A DNA stretch of 64,000 nucleotides from Anaerotruncus sp. G3(2012) (GTDB taxonomy: Bacteria; Bacillota; Clostridia; Oscillospirales; Ruminococcaceae): the NCBI RefSeq assembly GCF_000403395.2, contig NZ_KE159657.1:486172-550171 (forward strand), written 5' to 3'. Each line of letters begins with the position of its first letter. Positions within the stretch are counted from its first letter, which is position 1. Below are positions 34,738 to 43,290 of this stretch, one piece after another. Made by a program: the position numbers and the translations under genes. The notes under the pieces were generated by a model. It was not told the DNA's origin, searched no databases, and saw nothing but the letters and a program-made list of their open reading frames with translations.

Positions 34738-35505
34738 TCAAACAGAAATATCCATGGATACGGCCGGGACATCCGCCGCAGCCATATCCGCCCCAACAGG
34801 AACTTCGGCAGCAACCGGGGCGGATGCCACAGGAGCAGCAACCGGAGCCACCGCTGGGGACGATCCTCCGACTGCTCCGGCCATCCCTTCGAGCATGGCT
34901 TCCTGACGCTCCTGTGCGTCTCTGGAAACCTCCTTCTGTGCATACCGCGTCTCGTCCCGCCGGCGCTTGTTCCGGCGGCTTTTCAGTTCTTCCCGTTGGG
35001 CGTGCGCTTTCTGCTCCTCCTGTGCCTTCTCAGCCTTCTTCTGCTTCCGCTCCAGTTCGGCCTCTTTGTTCAGATGCCGGATCTTGTTGCGCGAACGCTT
35101 GAGCAGTTTTTCAATCCGGCGGATCTGTGCTGTGATCTTATTCTTCTGTTTGCCCTCCGCGAGCGGCTGCGCCATCTTCAAACCCGCCAATGCCATCATT
35201 CCCTTGGAGATCACCCGCTGGACATCCATCGTACTCTGCGCATTCGCAAGCATGGTGGCAAGCTCCCCGACCGAGTTCTGTGAACTGGTGGAAACCGAGA
35301 CTTTCCCACCGCTGCTTTTGCCCATCGCGGCCTGCATCATCTGTGCCTGCGATTTCTCCCGGGCCTCCTCCTGCTCTTTCAGCTGGGAAAGCAGGTTTTT
35401 CCGTTGCTCATCAGCGGACAGCGACACAGGGTTCTGTGTCTTTTTCTCCTGCTCCTTCACCGAGGTCCGGGGCGGATAATACTGGATACTGGACTGAACC
35501 TTCAT
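34738..35505 (-). CDS. Coiled-coil hypothetical protein
   Basis: A 255-residue hydrophilic protein without a known domain. A Ser/Gln-rich N-terminus is followed by a Met/Ala-rich helix (~85-115, MLANAQSTMDVQRVISKGMMALAGLKMAQ). Next comes a strongly basic coiled coil (~125-205, rich in K, R, E and Q) and an Ala/Val/Pro-rich tail (~215-250) that is probably disordered. No signal peptide or TM segment is present, so it is cytoplasmic. It is monocistronic between the feoB gene and the GNAT relic. Function cannot be inferred. Confidence 0.7.
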   Translation of the reverse strand: MKVQSSIQYYPPRTSVKEQEKKTQNPVSLSADEQRKNLLSQLKEQEEAREKSQAQMMQAAMGKSSGGKVSVSTSSQNSVGELATMLANAQSTMDVQRVISKGMMALAGLKMAQPLAEGKQKNKITAQIRRIEKLLKRSRNKIRHLNKEAELERKQKKAEKAQEEQKAHAQREELKSRRNKRRRDETRYAQKEVSRDAQERQEAMLEGMAGAVGGSSPAVAPVAAPVASAPVAAEVPVGADMAAADVPAVSMDISV

Positions 35506-35619
35506 TCCTCAACCCTCCCTTTGTGTTCAACACAACATCTGTTCCACATCTTTCTAACATAAATAATCGTCCTGAATGTACCAAACTAAACCGCACGTAG
35601 CAGAATCCCTGTCTGCCAT

Positions 35620-37770
35620 TCACGTCAGCGCGAACAGGCGGGCCGCCCCCGCAACTGTACCGCAGATCACCATGCCGATCACGGTCGGTACCAAGAACGA
35701 AACCAGCGTCCACCGGATGCTGTGGGTTTCCTTATAGATGGTCATGCAGCTTGTCGAGCAGGGCCAGTGCAACAGGGAAAACAGCATCGTGCAGGTAGCG
35801 GTCAGCCAGGTCCAGCCTTGGCTGGTCAGCAGGGTTTTCAGCTGTGTCAGGTCGTTGATTTCGGTTAGGCTCCCAGTCGAAAGATAGGCCATCAACATAA
35901 CCGGCACCACGATTTCATTCGCTGGGAATCCTAGGATGAATGCCATCAGGATCACTCCATCCAGCCCCAGCAGGCGGGCAAACGGGTCGAAGAATCCGCT
36001 GCAGTGTGCCAGAAGGCTCTGTCCGCCGACCGTCAGATTGGCCATACACCAGATCAGCAGGCCAGCAGGTGCAGCGACCGCTGCTGCACGCCCAAGAACA
36101 AACAGGGTACGGTCAAAAATCGACCGCACAATCACCTGGACGATCTGCGGACGCCGGTAGGGGGGCAGCTCGAGTGTAAAGGAGGAGGGGACCCCCTTGA
36201 GGATGGTTTGGGAGAGTACAAACGAGACAGCAAAGGTCATCAACACGCCAAGCAGGATGATGCCGGTCAGCAGCAGGGCGGAAAGGAGGCTTGCCCCAAG
36301 TCCGGAAGCGCTGCCGATGAAAAACATTGTGATAATCGAGATGAGGGTGGGAAACCGTCCGTTGCAGGGGACGAAATTGTTGGTGATGATCGCGATCAGC
36401 CGTTCGCGCGGCGAGTCGATGATTCGAGCGCCGGTGATCCCTGCAGCGTTGCATCCAAATCCCATGCACATGGTGAGCGCCTGTTTCCCGCAAGCGCGGC
36501 ACCGTTGGAAGCCTTTGTCAAGGTTGAAGGCGATGCGGGGGAGATATCCGGAATCCTCCAACAAAGTAAAAAGCGGGAAAAAAATTGCCATGGGAGGCAG
36601 CATGACCGAGACCACCCACGCCAGTGTTCGATAGACCCCATCCGTAAGCATCCTGTTCAGCCAAGGCGGGGCGCCCACCCAGGACAGCGCTTCCGCGAGT
36701 ATCCCCTGTCCCTGGAAAAGCAGGTCGGAGAGCAGGCGTGAGGGGACGTTCGCGCCAGCAATCGTTAACCAGAAAACAAAGGCGAGCAGCAGGAGCATCG
36801 CTGGGATTCCGGTAGCGCGGCTGGTGAGCAGCCGGTCAAGCGCCCGGTCGCGGTCGTGACAGCTGGCTTTCTGGTAGGATACGGTATCCATGCAGAGCTC
36901 TTCGGCCAACAGAACAGCCGATGCCGCCACCATATCCCGGAATTTTTCGGGCGCGATGCCCTCTTCGGTCAGATGTCTTTGTGCCTCCTCAAGTGCGTCC
37001 CGGACTTCTGGATGCATTCGGAGCTGGATTTTTAAGTACGCGTCGATCGACGCAAGCAGCTGTGTATCCTCCGAAAGCAGTTTGACCGCAATCCAGCGGG
37101 CAGGGAGTTTTTTAAGGTTCAGCGGCTCCAGAGCTGGAACCAACAGCCCCAGCGCCCGCTCGACCGCTTCTGGGTACCGCGTGCGCAGCGGTTTTGTGTC
37201 AGGGGGCTTACGGCATATCTGTTCGACCGCACCGGTGAGCTGTTCCAACCCTTTGCTGCTCCGCGCACTCGTTCCAATCACCGGAACCCCCAGCCGTCGG
37301 GAGAGCCGGGGAAGGTCAATCCGAATCTGCTTTTTTCCTGCTTCATCCAGCAGATTGACACAGAGCACCACATGAGGTGTGACTTCCAGTGTTTGGAGCG
37401 CCAGATTCAGATTTCGCTCGAGGCAGGTCGCGTCGCAGACTACGATGACTGCGTCCGGCTCCTCGAAGCAGATGAAATCCCGCGCCACTTCCTCTTCTGC
37501 CGAATGGGCCAGCAAAGAGTACGCTCCAGGCAGGTCCACCAGCAGATAGTCCTGCCCGCCGCGCCGGTATCGCCCCTGCGCGTTTGTCACCGTTTTGCCC
37601 GGCCAGTTTCCGGTATGTTGACGCATTCCTGTCAACTGGTTAAAAACGGTGCTTTTTCCGACGTTGGGGTTCCCTGCGAGCGCCACCACTCGCAGGTCCC
37701 CACCCCGCTCAATCGTCAGACTTCGGTCCATCGCTCCTTTTCCGGTGGACCTGGCTGTCAACCCCATCAA
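35620..37770 (-). CDS. feoB: Ferrous iron transport protein B
   Basis: A 716-residue Fe2+ transporter. The N-terminal G domain has G1 GNPNVGKST, G2 around GMRQHTGNWPGKTVT, G3 DLPGAYSLLAHSAEE, G4 VNLLDEA and G5 near TSARSSKG. A helical GDI-like part and two gate repeats with ~10 TM segments follow, including the Cys-containing CGKQALTMCMGFGCNAAGITGARIIDSPRERLIAI. It is preceded by feoA on the same strand. FeoAB takes up Fe2+ under anoxic conditions. The start could also be the internal ATG of MDRSL, 13 residues in. Confidence 0.95.
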   Translation of the reverse strand: MMGLTARSTGKGAMDRSLTIERGGDLRVVALAGNPNVGKSTVFNQLTGMRQHTGNWPGKTVTNAQGRYRRGGQDYLLVDLPGAYSLLAHSAEEEVARDFICFEEPDAVIVVCDATCLERNLNLALQTLEVTPHVVLCVNLLDEAGKKQIRIDLPRLSRRLGVPVIGTSARSSKGLEQLTGAVEQICRKPPDTKPLRTRYPEAVERALGLLVPALEPLNLKKLPARWIAVKLLSEDTQLLASIDAYLKIQLRMHPEVRDALEEAQRHLTEEGIAPEKFRDMVAASAVLLAEELCMDTVSYQKASCHDRDRALDRLLTSRATGIPAMLLLLAFVFWLTIAGANVPSRLLSDLLFQGQGILAEALSWVGAPPWLNRMLTDGVYRTLAWVVSVMLPPMAIFFPLFTLLEDSGYLPRIAFNLDKGFQRCRACGKQALTMCMGFGCNAAGITGARIIDSPRERLIAIITNNFVPCNGRFPTLISIITMFFIGSASGLGASLLSALLLTGIILLGVLMTFAVSFVLSQTILKGVPSSFTLELPPYRRPQIVQVIVRSIFDRTLFVLGRAAAVAAPAGLLIWCMANLTVGGQSLLAHCSGFFDPFARLLGLDGVILMAFILGFPANEIVVPVMLMAYLSTGSLTEINDLTQLKTLLTSQGWTWLTATCTMLFSLLHWPCSTSCMTIYKETHSIRWTLVSFLVPTVIGMVICGTVAGAARLFALT

Positions 37771-37782
37771 GATCCCTCCTGT

Positions 37783-38028
37783 TTATGCATATTGCACCAT
37801 TATGTGATCCGAATCTTCCGAGCGCAGCGCGATCACCGCGCCACGGACGTAATAGGCCACCGGATCTCCGGCGGGGCTTTTTTGCAAACACTCTATTTTG
37901 GTACCTTGTATCAGCCCGATGTCCTGTAGCCTGCGCCGCATCTCACCGGTGGTCAGCAGCCTGACCACCCGCGCTGCGCGGCCTTCCGGCACCCGGCTCA
38001 GCGGAATCATCTTTTGTTCCATCTTCAT
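37783..38028 (-). CDS. feoA: Ferrous iron transport protein A
   Basis: An 81-residue SH3-like protein with the FeoA pattern: IPLSRVPEGRAARVVRLLTTGEMRRRLQDIGLIQGTKIECLQ, then GDPVAYYVRGAVIALRSEDSDHI. It ends 12 bases before feoB and is thought to assist FeoB in the membrane. A second ATG two codons later has better spacing to GGTGGAG and could be the true start. Confidence 0.92.
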   Translation of the reverse strand: MKMEQKMIPLSRVPEGRAARVVRLLTTGEMRRRLQDIGLIQGTKIECLQKSPAGDPVAYYVRGAVIALRSEDSDHIMVQYA

Positions 38029-38129
38029 TCTCCACCTATTTCAAGATTCAGGGATGTATTACCCCCTATTACCCTATTCCGCAGGTGGGGCGAATGCTAC
38101 TCGGGATCACGGAGGGAATCTATATCCAT

Positions 38130-38393
38130 TTAAAATTTCTTCTTGAGCTGGTCGCTGAACGCTTTCAGTTCCTTTTTCCGGTCTTCCGGAAGGCAGTTGA
38201 ATTCGATGTTCTGGATCGCGCCTTCCAGTGTGTATAAATACACCAGACAAACTCGAGGGTACGCCTCTTTCAATTTTAAAAATGCCTGTTCGGAACCGGT
38301 TTCAATCAGCTTTTCAGGCGAATCAATGCCAATAGAGATTAGTTTTTTGGACATTTCCTTTCCAATGTTCATCATGGATGTTAATTTTGACAT
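38130..38393 (-). CDS. TfoX C-terminal-domain protein
   Basis: An 87-residue protein that corresponds to the C-terminal domain of TfoX/Sxy: NIGKEMSKKLISIGIDSPEKLIETGSEQAFLKL, then the YLYTLEGAIQNIEFNCLPEDRKKEL end. It contains a helix-hairpin-helix-like fold. No N-terminal TfoX half is present. AAGGAG precedes the start. It begins 54 bases after the TIGR03915-type gene on the same strand and may belong to the SOS-linked unit. A role in competence is not implied by this domain alone. Confidence 0.85.
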   Translation of the reverse strand: MSKLTSMMNIGKEMSKKLISIGIDSPEKLIETGSEQAFLKLKEAYPRVCLVYLYTLEGAIQNIEFNCLPEDRKKELKAFSDQLKKKF

Positions 38394-38447
38394 GGATTTC
38401 TCCTTTCTGGTGGTAGTAAACGTTTATAGGGGGCAATACTCCATATG

Positions 38448-39248
38448 TTATCCTGGAAGGATGGAAGGAGAGGGGCCTTGCGTCAGCCGATCGGTACCGG
38501 GTTCTGGTTCTCCTGCTGGAGTTTGGGAAAACTCAGTCATGTGGTTCCAGAAGCGTTTTGGCATATGCCCCATCCGGCAGCGGGGATTCTCCCGTCCTTC
38601 GACTGCAGCGACCTCGTAATATTTGCGCCAGAGTGCGCGGAACATCTGCTCTTCCGCTCCCATTGCCGGGACTTCCAGATGTTCCACCGGAAGAATCTGT
38701 GCCTGATATGGCCGGTAGAAGAGGGCCATATGGTTGGTTTTGTCGTGGATCAGGAAGATTTCTTCGGGATACCGGTCGGTAAAATGCTGCTGCATCAAAG
38801 GCAGGACGATACACTTGGGTTCGATTACCGCGACCAATCCCTCTCCGCAATCGGAAAACCGGAGAAACTCGATGAGTTGCCCTGCTTCATTGCCCACCAT
38901 CCGGACCGCCTTGAATAGTTGGCAGACAGTCGCATTGGTCAGCATCGAAGTTACCCGCGCGCCATACTGGTAAGCCAGCCGGATAAACTGATAGATCATC
39001 CATTCCCTGTCCTGCACACAGGAAAACCAGCCGCGTTTTACCCATTCCTGAATCTCACCCGAGAGCCGTCCGAGCGAACGCCAGACCCGTATAGCATGGG
39101 CTTCGACTGTCTCGACCGGCCAAGTCCGGTAAAAGGTCGGTTCACCCTCGGTCAGGATCGCCAGCGGCATCTCCCGCCGGGTGTAACTGTCAAACACGCA
39201 GCAGAGCAGGCCGCCAAGGCTTCCATCGTAGGTATATGCTGTTTCCAC
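38448..39248 (-). CDS. TIGR03915-family DNA metabolism protein
   Basis: A 266-residue protein of the family that pairs with a radical SAM DNA-repair-type protein. Conserved parts are YTYDGSLGGLLCCVFDSYTRREMP at the N-terminus, VWRSLGRLSGEIQEWVKRGW, a central LIEFLRFSDCGEGLVAVIEPKC and HFTDRYPEEIFLIHDKTNHMALFY, with the C-terminal LWRKYYEVAAVEGRENPRCRMGHMPKRFWNHMTEF. It uses GTG 39248 after AAAGGAGGT. It lies downstream of the radical SAM gene on the same strand, so both are under the LexA-box promoter. The chemistry is unknown. Confidence 0.88.
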   Translation of the reverse strand: METAYTYDGSLGGLLCCVFDSYTRREMPLAILTEGEPTFYRTWPVETVEAHAIRVWRSLGRLSGEIQEWVKRGWFSCVQDREWMIYQFIRLAYQYGARVTSMLTNATVCQLFKAVRMVGNEAGQLIEFLRFSDCGEGLVAVIEPKCIVLPLMQQHFTDRYPEEIFLIHDKTNHMALFYRPYQAQILPVEHLEVPAMGAEEQMFRALWRKYYEVAAVEGRENPRCRMGHMPKRFWNHMTEFSQTPAGEPEPGTDRLTQGPSPSILPG

Positions 39249-39407
39249 GGAAATACCTCCTTTCGGTTGTCCGTTTCGATCGAGCTGTCCCCAAGCCGGC
39301 CGGCCTGTTTGTTTCCCGGCGGGGGAGATTAGGCAGACGTTCCGCCCTGCGGCAACAGTAAAAAATTTGTGTACAACTTCAGATAGGGAAAGATAGGGGA
39401 CCGGTTT

Positions 39408-40718
39408 TCAGAGCTGGCCGGTCAGGCTTTGCACCACATCCCGGCCGGTCGGTTGACGGTCGAAGAGCGAGAGCTGCTCCGGCGCTTCCTCCGGCAGACG
39501 CGCCAATTCATAATCCCGCTCAGAAATCAGGGCACGCAGGACACCATCCGGTGTGACCCGTAGCCCGTCGATCATCCTGCCCTTGCAGAGCAGGAAATAC
39601 TGCGCCCGCTTGAGCACCACCCCAATCCGTTTCAGCCCGTCAAAATCGAGCAGAGTGGTGCGGCGTGCCGCCAGAATCCGCTGGGCACTTTTGACGCCGA
39701 TCCCCGGAACCCGCAGCAGCATTTCATACGGTGCACTGTTTACCTCGACCGGGAACTGTTCCATATGGTTGATCGCCCAGTTGCATTTTGGATCAACCAG
39801 CGGGTTAAAGCTCTGATGCTGTTGGTCGAGCAGCTCGGATGCTTCGAATCCATAAAAGCGCAGCAGCCAGTCAGCTTGATAGAGCCTGTGCTCCCGCAAA
39901 AGCGGCGGTTTGGTGTCGAGCGCGGGAAGCAGGCGGTGTTCCAGCACCGGCATATATGCTGAGAAAAAGACCCGCTTCAGGTTGTACTTTTTATAAAGCG
40001 CCTGCGTGAGGTTCAGGATCTGGTAGTCGGTATCGGGGGTTGCCCCAATAATCATCTGGGTGCTCTGGCCTGCTGGCGCAAACTTCGGTGCATGCCGATA
40101 GCGCACCAGATCGGTGGAATTTTCCGCGATCCGGCTCTGGATCAGCCCCATCGGGCGCAGGATAGAGGTTCGGCTCTTGTCCGGCGCGAGCAGATTCAGG
40201 CTCTGTTGGCTGGGAAGCTCGATGTTGACACTCATCCGGTCGGCAAGCATCCCCATCCGCTGGAGCAGGGCGTTGTCCGCTCCTGGAATTGCTTTTGCGT
40301 GGATATATCCATTGAACCGATATTCTCCCCGCAGAAGCTCGAGCACACGGATCATCTGCTCGCAGGTGTAGTCCGGATTTTTCAGGATGCCCGACGAGAG
40401 AAACAGACCTTCGATATAGTTTCTGCGGTAGAACTGGATCGTCAGTTCTGCCAGCTCCCGTGGCGTAAATGCTGTGCGGGGGGTATCGTTCGAGCGGCGG
40501 TTGACACAGTATTTGCAGTCATAGATGCAGTAGTTGGTCATCAGCACCTTGAGCAGCGCAATGCATCTCCCATCGGCAGCAAAGCTGTGGCAGATTCCAC
40601 GTGCGACACAGGAGCCGATCCCACCTTTGACACCGGCCCGATCGACACCACTGGAGGTGCAGGCAACATCGTATTTTGCCGAGGCGGAAAGTATCTCGAG
40701 TTTTTCCATTACGTCCAC
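39408..40718 (-). CDS. TIGR03916-family radical SAM DNA modification/repair protein
   Basis: A 436-residue radical SAM enzyme. The cluster motif Cx3Cx2C is in TNYCIYDCKYCVNRRSND. A second Cys-rich part upstream (SCVARGICHSFAADGRC) may hold another cluster. The C-terminal helix-hairpin-helix LLRVPGIGVKSAQRILAAR is typical of DNA-binding repair enzymes. GTG 40718 has GGAGGG at good distance; ATG 40709 is an alternative. The promoter with a LexA-type operator lies just upstream, and the partner gene follows. Involvement in DNA repair fits family naming and this control. Confidence 0.92.
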   Translation of the reverse strand: MDVMEKLEILSASAKYDVACTSSGVDRAGVKGGIGSCVARGICHSFAADGRCIALLKVLMTNYCIYDCKYCVNRRSNDTPRTAFTPRELAELTIQFYRRNYIEGLFLSSGILKNPDYTCEQMIRVLELLRGEYRFNGYIHAKAIPGADNALLQRMGMLADRMSVNIELPSQQSLNLLAPDKSRTSILRPMGLIQSRIAENSTDLVRYRHAPKFAPAGQSTQMIIGATPDTDYQILNLTQALYKKYNLKRVFFSAYMPVLEHRLLPALDTKPPLLREHRLYQADWLLRFYGFEASELLDQQHQSFNPLVDPKCNWAINHMEQFPVEVNSAPYEMLLRVPGIGVKSAQRILAARRTTLLDFDGLKRIGVVLKRAQYFLLCKGRMIDGLRVTPDGVLRALISERDYELARLPEEAPEQLSLFDRQPTGRDVVQSLTGQL

Positions 40719-40730
40719 ATTCAACCCTCC

Positions 40731-40784
40731 AAGAAAGAACATTAGTTCTTTCTTTAGGATACCACTTTACGGAAGACTTGTCAA
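40731..40784 (-). promoter_or_regulatory. Promoter with LexA (SOS) box for the radical SAM operon
   Basis: On the minus strand TTGACA (40779-40784), a 17-base spacer and TATCCT (40756-40761) form a good sigma-A promoter. Directly downstream is GAAC-N4-GTTC (40737-40748), the core of the Firmicutes LexA/DinR box, inside a longer perfect palindrome with 10-bp arms (40731-40740, 40745-40754). The operator covers the start of transcription, so LexA binding would block it. Confidence 0.8.
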
Positions 40785-40892
40785 CTGTCCAGAATTTTGA
40801 AAATCTATCTTATCTTCTCCGCGGGATGTATTGATTCTGCCGAATACCTGCGTTAAAATAAAACTATCAGTCTGAGCTGTGGAGGGCTGGAT

Positions 40893-41015
40893 ATGGGTTA
40901 TTTTCTGGAAGATCTGGCGGGTATCGTTATAGGGCTGCTTCTGGACCCATGGCTCGATACCTGGTTTCATAAAATGGCGGCCAGATTTCATAACCGCAGA
41001 AGCAGGAGAGCGTGA
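40893..41015 (+). CDS. Small ORF, 40 residues, possible membrane-associated peptide
   Basis: A short frame starting MGYFLEDLAGIVIGLLLDPW, then LDTWFHKMAARFHNRRSRRA. GGAGGG (40881-40886) lies six bases before the ATG, which is good evidence for translation. The first 20 residues are hydrophobic or amphipathic and the C-terminus is strongly basic, as in small membrane-binding peptides. No family is known. It lies between the divergent radical SAM operon and plsC, and it ends ~75 bases before the plsC promoter. Confidence 0.5.
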   Translation: MGYFLEDLAGIVIGLLLDPWLDTWFHKMAARFHNRRSRRA

Positions 41016-41088
41016 ATCCCCACAGAGAGGATATACAGGTTTTCTGCCGTCCTGTACGGGACACAAAAAATGGGACTCGTTTCTGTGC

Positions 41089-41117
41089 TTGTCATTTTTA
41101 AAAAACTACATTATAAT
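41089..41117 (+). promoter_or_regulatory. Sigma-A-type promoter of plsC
   Basis: TTGTCA (41089-41094), a 17-base spacer and a consensus TATAAT (41112-41117), 40 bases before the plsC start. Confidence 0.8.
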
Positions 41118-41156
41118 AGTAAAACAGTCGAATTTTATGATTGGGGAGTTTTTTGT

Positions 41157-41867
41157 ATGAGAACAATCATCTGGTTTCTCTATTTCTGGCTTTCTCTTAT
41201 CCTGCTGGTCCCGAGCATGCTGCGCGCCCAGTTTCTTACCTCGCGCCAAAAGTGGGAAAAGCGCGACCGTATGGTCAACAGCCGGGTGCGCTGGTGGATG
41301 GGTTCGTTGCTCCGGCTCGCAGGGGTGGAGGTAACGGTGAGCGGGCTGGAGAATATTCCGAATTGTCCGGCTGTTTTTGTCAGTAACCATCAGGGGAACT
41401 TCGATATTCCGATCCTTCTGTGTAACCTTGACCGGGTACATGGGATCGTAGCCAAGATAGAGTTGCAGAAAATCCCGTTTATCCGCATCTGGATGCGGTA
41501 TTTCAACTGTGTATTCATCGACCGGAACAACCCCCGGCGCTCGATGGCTGCACTTAATCAGGCGATCAGGAATATTCAGGAAGGCGGTTCCATGATTATC
41601 TTCCCGGAAGGCACCCGCAGCCGCAACGATGAAGTAGGCGAATTCAAGGCAGGCGGATTTAAGATCGCGCAGAAAACTGGTGCACCGATCGTGCCGGTTT
41701 GCATCGGTGGATCGTACAAGGCGATGGAGGCCAACCATATGTGGATCAAGCCTGCGGCGGTGCGATTGCATATCCTTCCCCCGATCGAAACATCCGGACT
41801 TTCTAGAGAAGAATTCAAGGTGATCGGCGATAAGGTTCGTCGATTGATTATCGAGGAAAAAGGATAA
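41157..41867 (+). CDS. plsC: 1-acyl-sn-glycerol-3-phosphate acyltransferase
   Basis: A 236-residue acyltransferase that makes phosphatidic acid from lysophosphatidate. An N-terminal TM (TIIWFLYFWLSLILLVPSML) is followed by motif I NHQGNFD (the H-x4-D catalytic pair), motif II near FNCVFIDRNNPRRSM, motif III IIFPEGTRSRNDEV and motif IV GAPIVPVCIGGSYKAM. The length and order are normal for PlsC. GGGGAG precedes ATG 41157, and a clear promoter lies upstream. Confidence 0.92.
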   Translation: MRTIIWFLYFWLSLILLVPSMLRAQFLTSRQKWEKRDRMVNSRVRWWMGSLLRLAGVEVTVSGLENIPNCPAVFVSNHQGNFDIPILLCNLDRVHGIVAKIELQKIPFIRIWMRYFNCVFIDRNNPRRSMAALNQAIRNIQEGGSMIIFPEGTRSRNDEVGEFKAGGFKIAQKTGAPIVPVCIGGSYKAMEANHMWIKPAAVRLHILPPIETSGLSREEFKVIGDKVRRLIIEEKG

Positions 41868-41892
41868 GATTTTATGAGGGAGAATATGAAAT

Positions 41893-42354
41893 ATGAAAGT
41901 TGAAAGATGCATAAAAGAATCTTTTATTGTGATAGGGAAAGAAGGTTCAACTTTAGATGGAGAAGGTTTTATTCAAAGATTATGGATTGATGCAAATTCT
42001 CATTTTGGAGAAGTTCAGCATCTAGCTAAAAAGGATGAAAATGGAAATATCTGTGGCATATGGGGGGTTATGTCTGATTTTTCTCATTCATTTGATCCAT
42101 GGGAAGATTTCAGAAAAGGTCTTTACCTTGCCGGAGTAGAATGCCGAGATGATGCGGAAGCTCCTGATGGTTGGAAAAAATGGATTATTCCTGGCTGTGA
42201 ATATATTTATGTAGAATGTGAAGATAGCGATACCTTTTCAAAGACAATAAAATACCTGGAGGAGAATTCCATTCCATTGGTGGGGGCAGTCCACGATTTT
42301 ACCTGTCCACAGACGGGGAAAAATTATATGCTTTTCCCAATTAGAAAGTTGTAA
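41893..42354 (+). CDS. GyrI-like (AraC effector-binding domain) protein
   Basis: A 153-residue single-domain protein of the GyrI/BacA SOUL-like fold: VERCIKESFIVIGKEGST, then IQRLWIDANSHFGEVQHL, GIWGVMSDFSHSFDPW, the central GLYLAGVECRDDAEAPDGWKKWIIPGCEYIYVEC and an FPIRKL end. Such domains bind small molecules; stand-alone forms act as sensors or detoxifying proteins. Base composition is clearly more AT-rich than the genes on either side, which suggests recent transfer. It follows plsC by 25 bases but has its own weak GGGAGA-type site. Confidence 0.82.
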   Translation: MKVERCIKESFIVIGKEGSTLDGEGFIQRLWIDANSHFGEVQHLAKKDENGNICGIWGVMSDFSHSFDPWEDFRKGLYLAGVECRDDAEAPDGWKKWIIPGCEYIYVECEDSDTFSKTIKYLEENSIPLVGAVHDFTCPQTGKNYMLFPIRKL

Positions 42355-42494
42355 ATAAACTCCAGATTATAGGGGGATTTCGCCCAAAAGATGCCCCTCT
42401 TTTTTTAACAAATGCTCTCTTGGAATGACCGCCCAGAAAGAGAGAAGGCGTTTTCTTTCCAAAGAGGACGTGTGCAGAAACTGAAAAAGGCAGC

Positions 42495-42530
42495 AAAAAA
42501 GGATTGACGCAATCGCGCCAATCCTTTTTT
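42495..42530. terminator. Bidirectional terminator between convergent genes
   Basis: AAAAAAGGATTG (42495-42506) pairs with CAATCCTTTTTT (42519-42530). It serves the GyrI-like gene on the plus strand and the corrinoid transporter operon on the minus strand. Confidence 0.9.
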
Positions 42531-42546
42531 GATCTCTATGATCGTA

Positions 42547-43290
42547 TCACCGGAAAAGTGAAAAATCAACCTGCCCATCTGCGGCGTAAGCTTTCCCGCA
42601 GATTCCGAATACCTGCTTCACCCGTTCTGCGGACAGGACTTCCAGTGGTTTCCCACTGGCGGCGACCAGTCCATCCGCAAGCAGGACCAGATGATCGCAG
42701 TAATGCGCAGCCAGCCGCAGATCGTGGAGTACGATGAGGACCGTTTTTCCTCTGGATTTCAGGTAGTCCAGCAGAAAAAGCTGGTGACGGATATCCAGAT
42801 GGTTAGTGGGTTCGTCCAGGATCAGAGCATCCGCTCCCTGGGCAACGGCCCGGGCGATAAAGGCCAGTTTCCGCTCCCCGCCTGATAATGAAAGGATACT
42901 TCGGTTGCGAAGATGGGAGATTTGCAGCTCTTCCAGCGCCTGCCTGATGACCTCTTTGGCGGACAGGGAACGATCGCTGCGGGCATACATCGCCATCCCA
43001 ACTACATCGGATACCGAAAAATCAAACGGACAGCCTGTATCCTGTCCGACATAGCCGATCAGGGCGGCCCGTTCACGCGGGCTGTACTGGGAGAGATCGG
43101 AACCGTCTGCCAGCACTTGTCCGGTATTTGGGATGCAGATACCAAATGTCGTTTTAACCAGCGTAGATTTTCCGCATCCGTTCGGGCCGATGATACCAGT
43201 CATCCGCCCACTTTCTGCGATTAGAGACACCCCCTTGAGAATCTCTCGGCCACTGAGACGCACCCGGATTTGGTCATATTCCAGTTTCAT
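42547..43290 (-). CDS. btuD: Corrinoid (FecCD-type) ABC transporter ATPase
   Basis: A 247-residue ATPase of the metal-chelate/B12 importer family: Walker A GPNGCGKST, Q loop YVGQDTGCPFDFSVSDVV, signature LSGGERKLAFIARA, Walker B ALILDEPTNHLDI and H loop VLHDLRLA. ATG 43290 is chosen since GGGAGGT precedes it; the longer frame upstream lies inside the permease gene. It is last in the minus-strand operon binding protein-permease-ATPase, which begins with a cobalamin riboswitch. The substrate is therefore most likely a corrinoid. Confidence 0.9.
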   Translation of the reverse strand: MKLEYDQIRVRLSGREILKGVSLIAESGRMTGIIGPNGCGKSTLVKTTFGICIPNTGQVLADGSDLSQYSPRERAALIGYVGQDTGCPFDFSVSDVVGMAMYARSDRSLSAKEVIRQALEELQISHLRNRSILSLSGGERKLAFIARAVAQGADALILDEPTNHLDIRHQLFLLDYLKSRGKTVLIVLHDLRLAAHYCDHLVLLADGLVAASGKPLEVLSAERVKQVFGICGKAYAADGQVDFSLFR

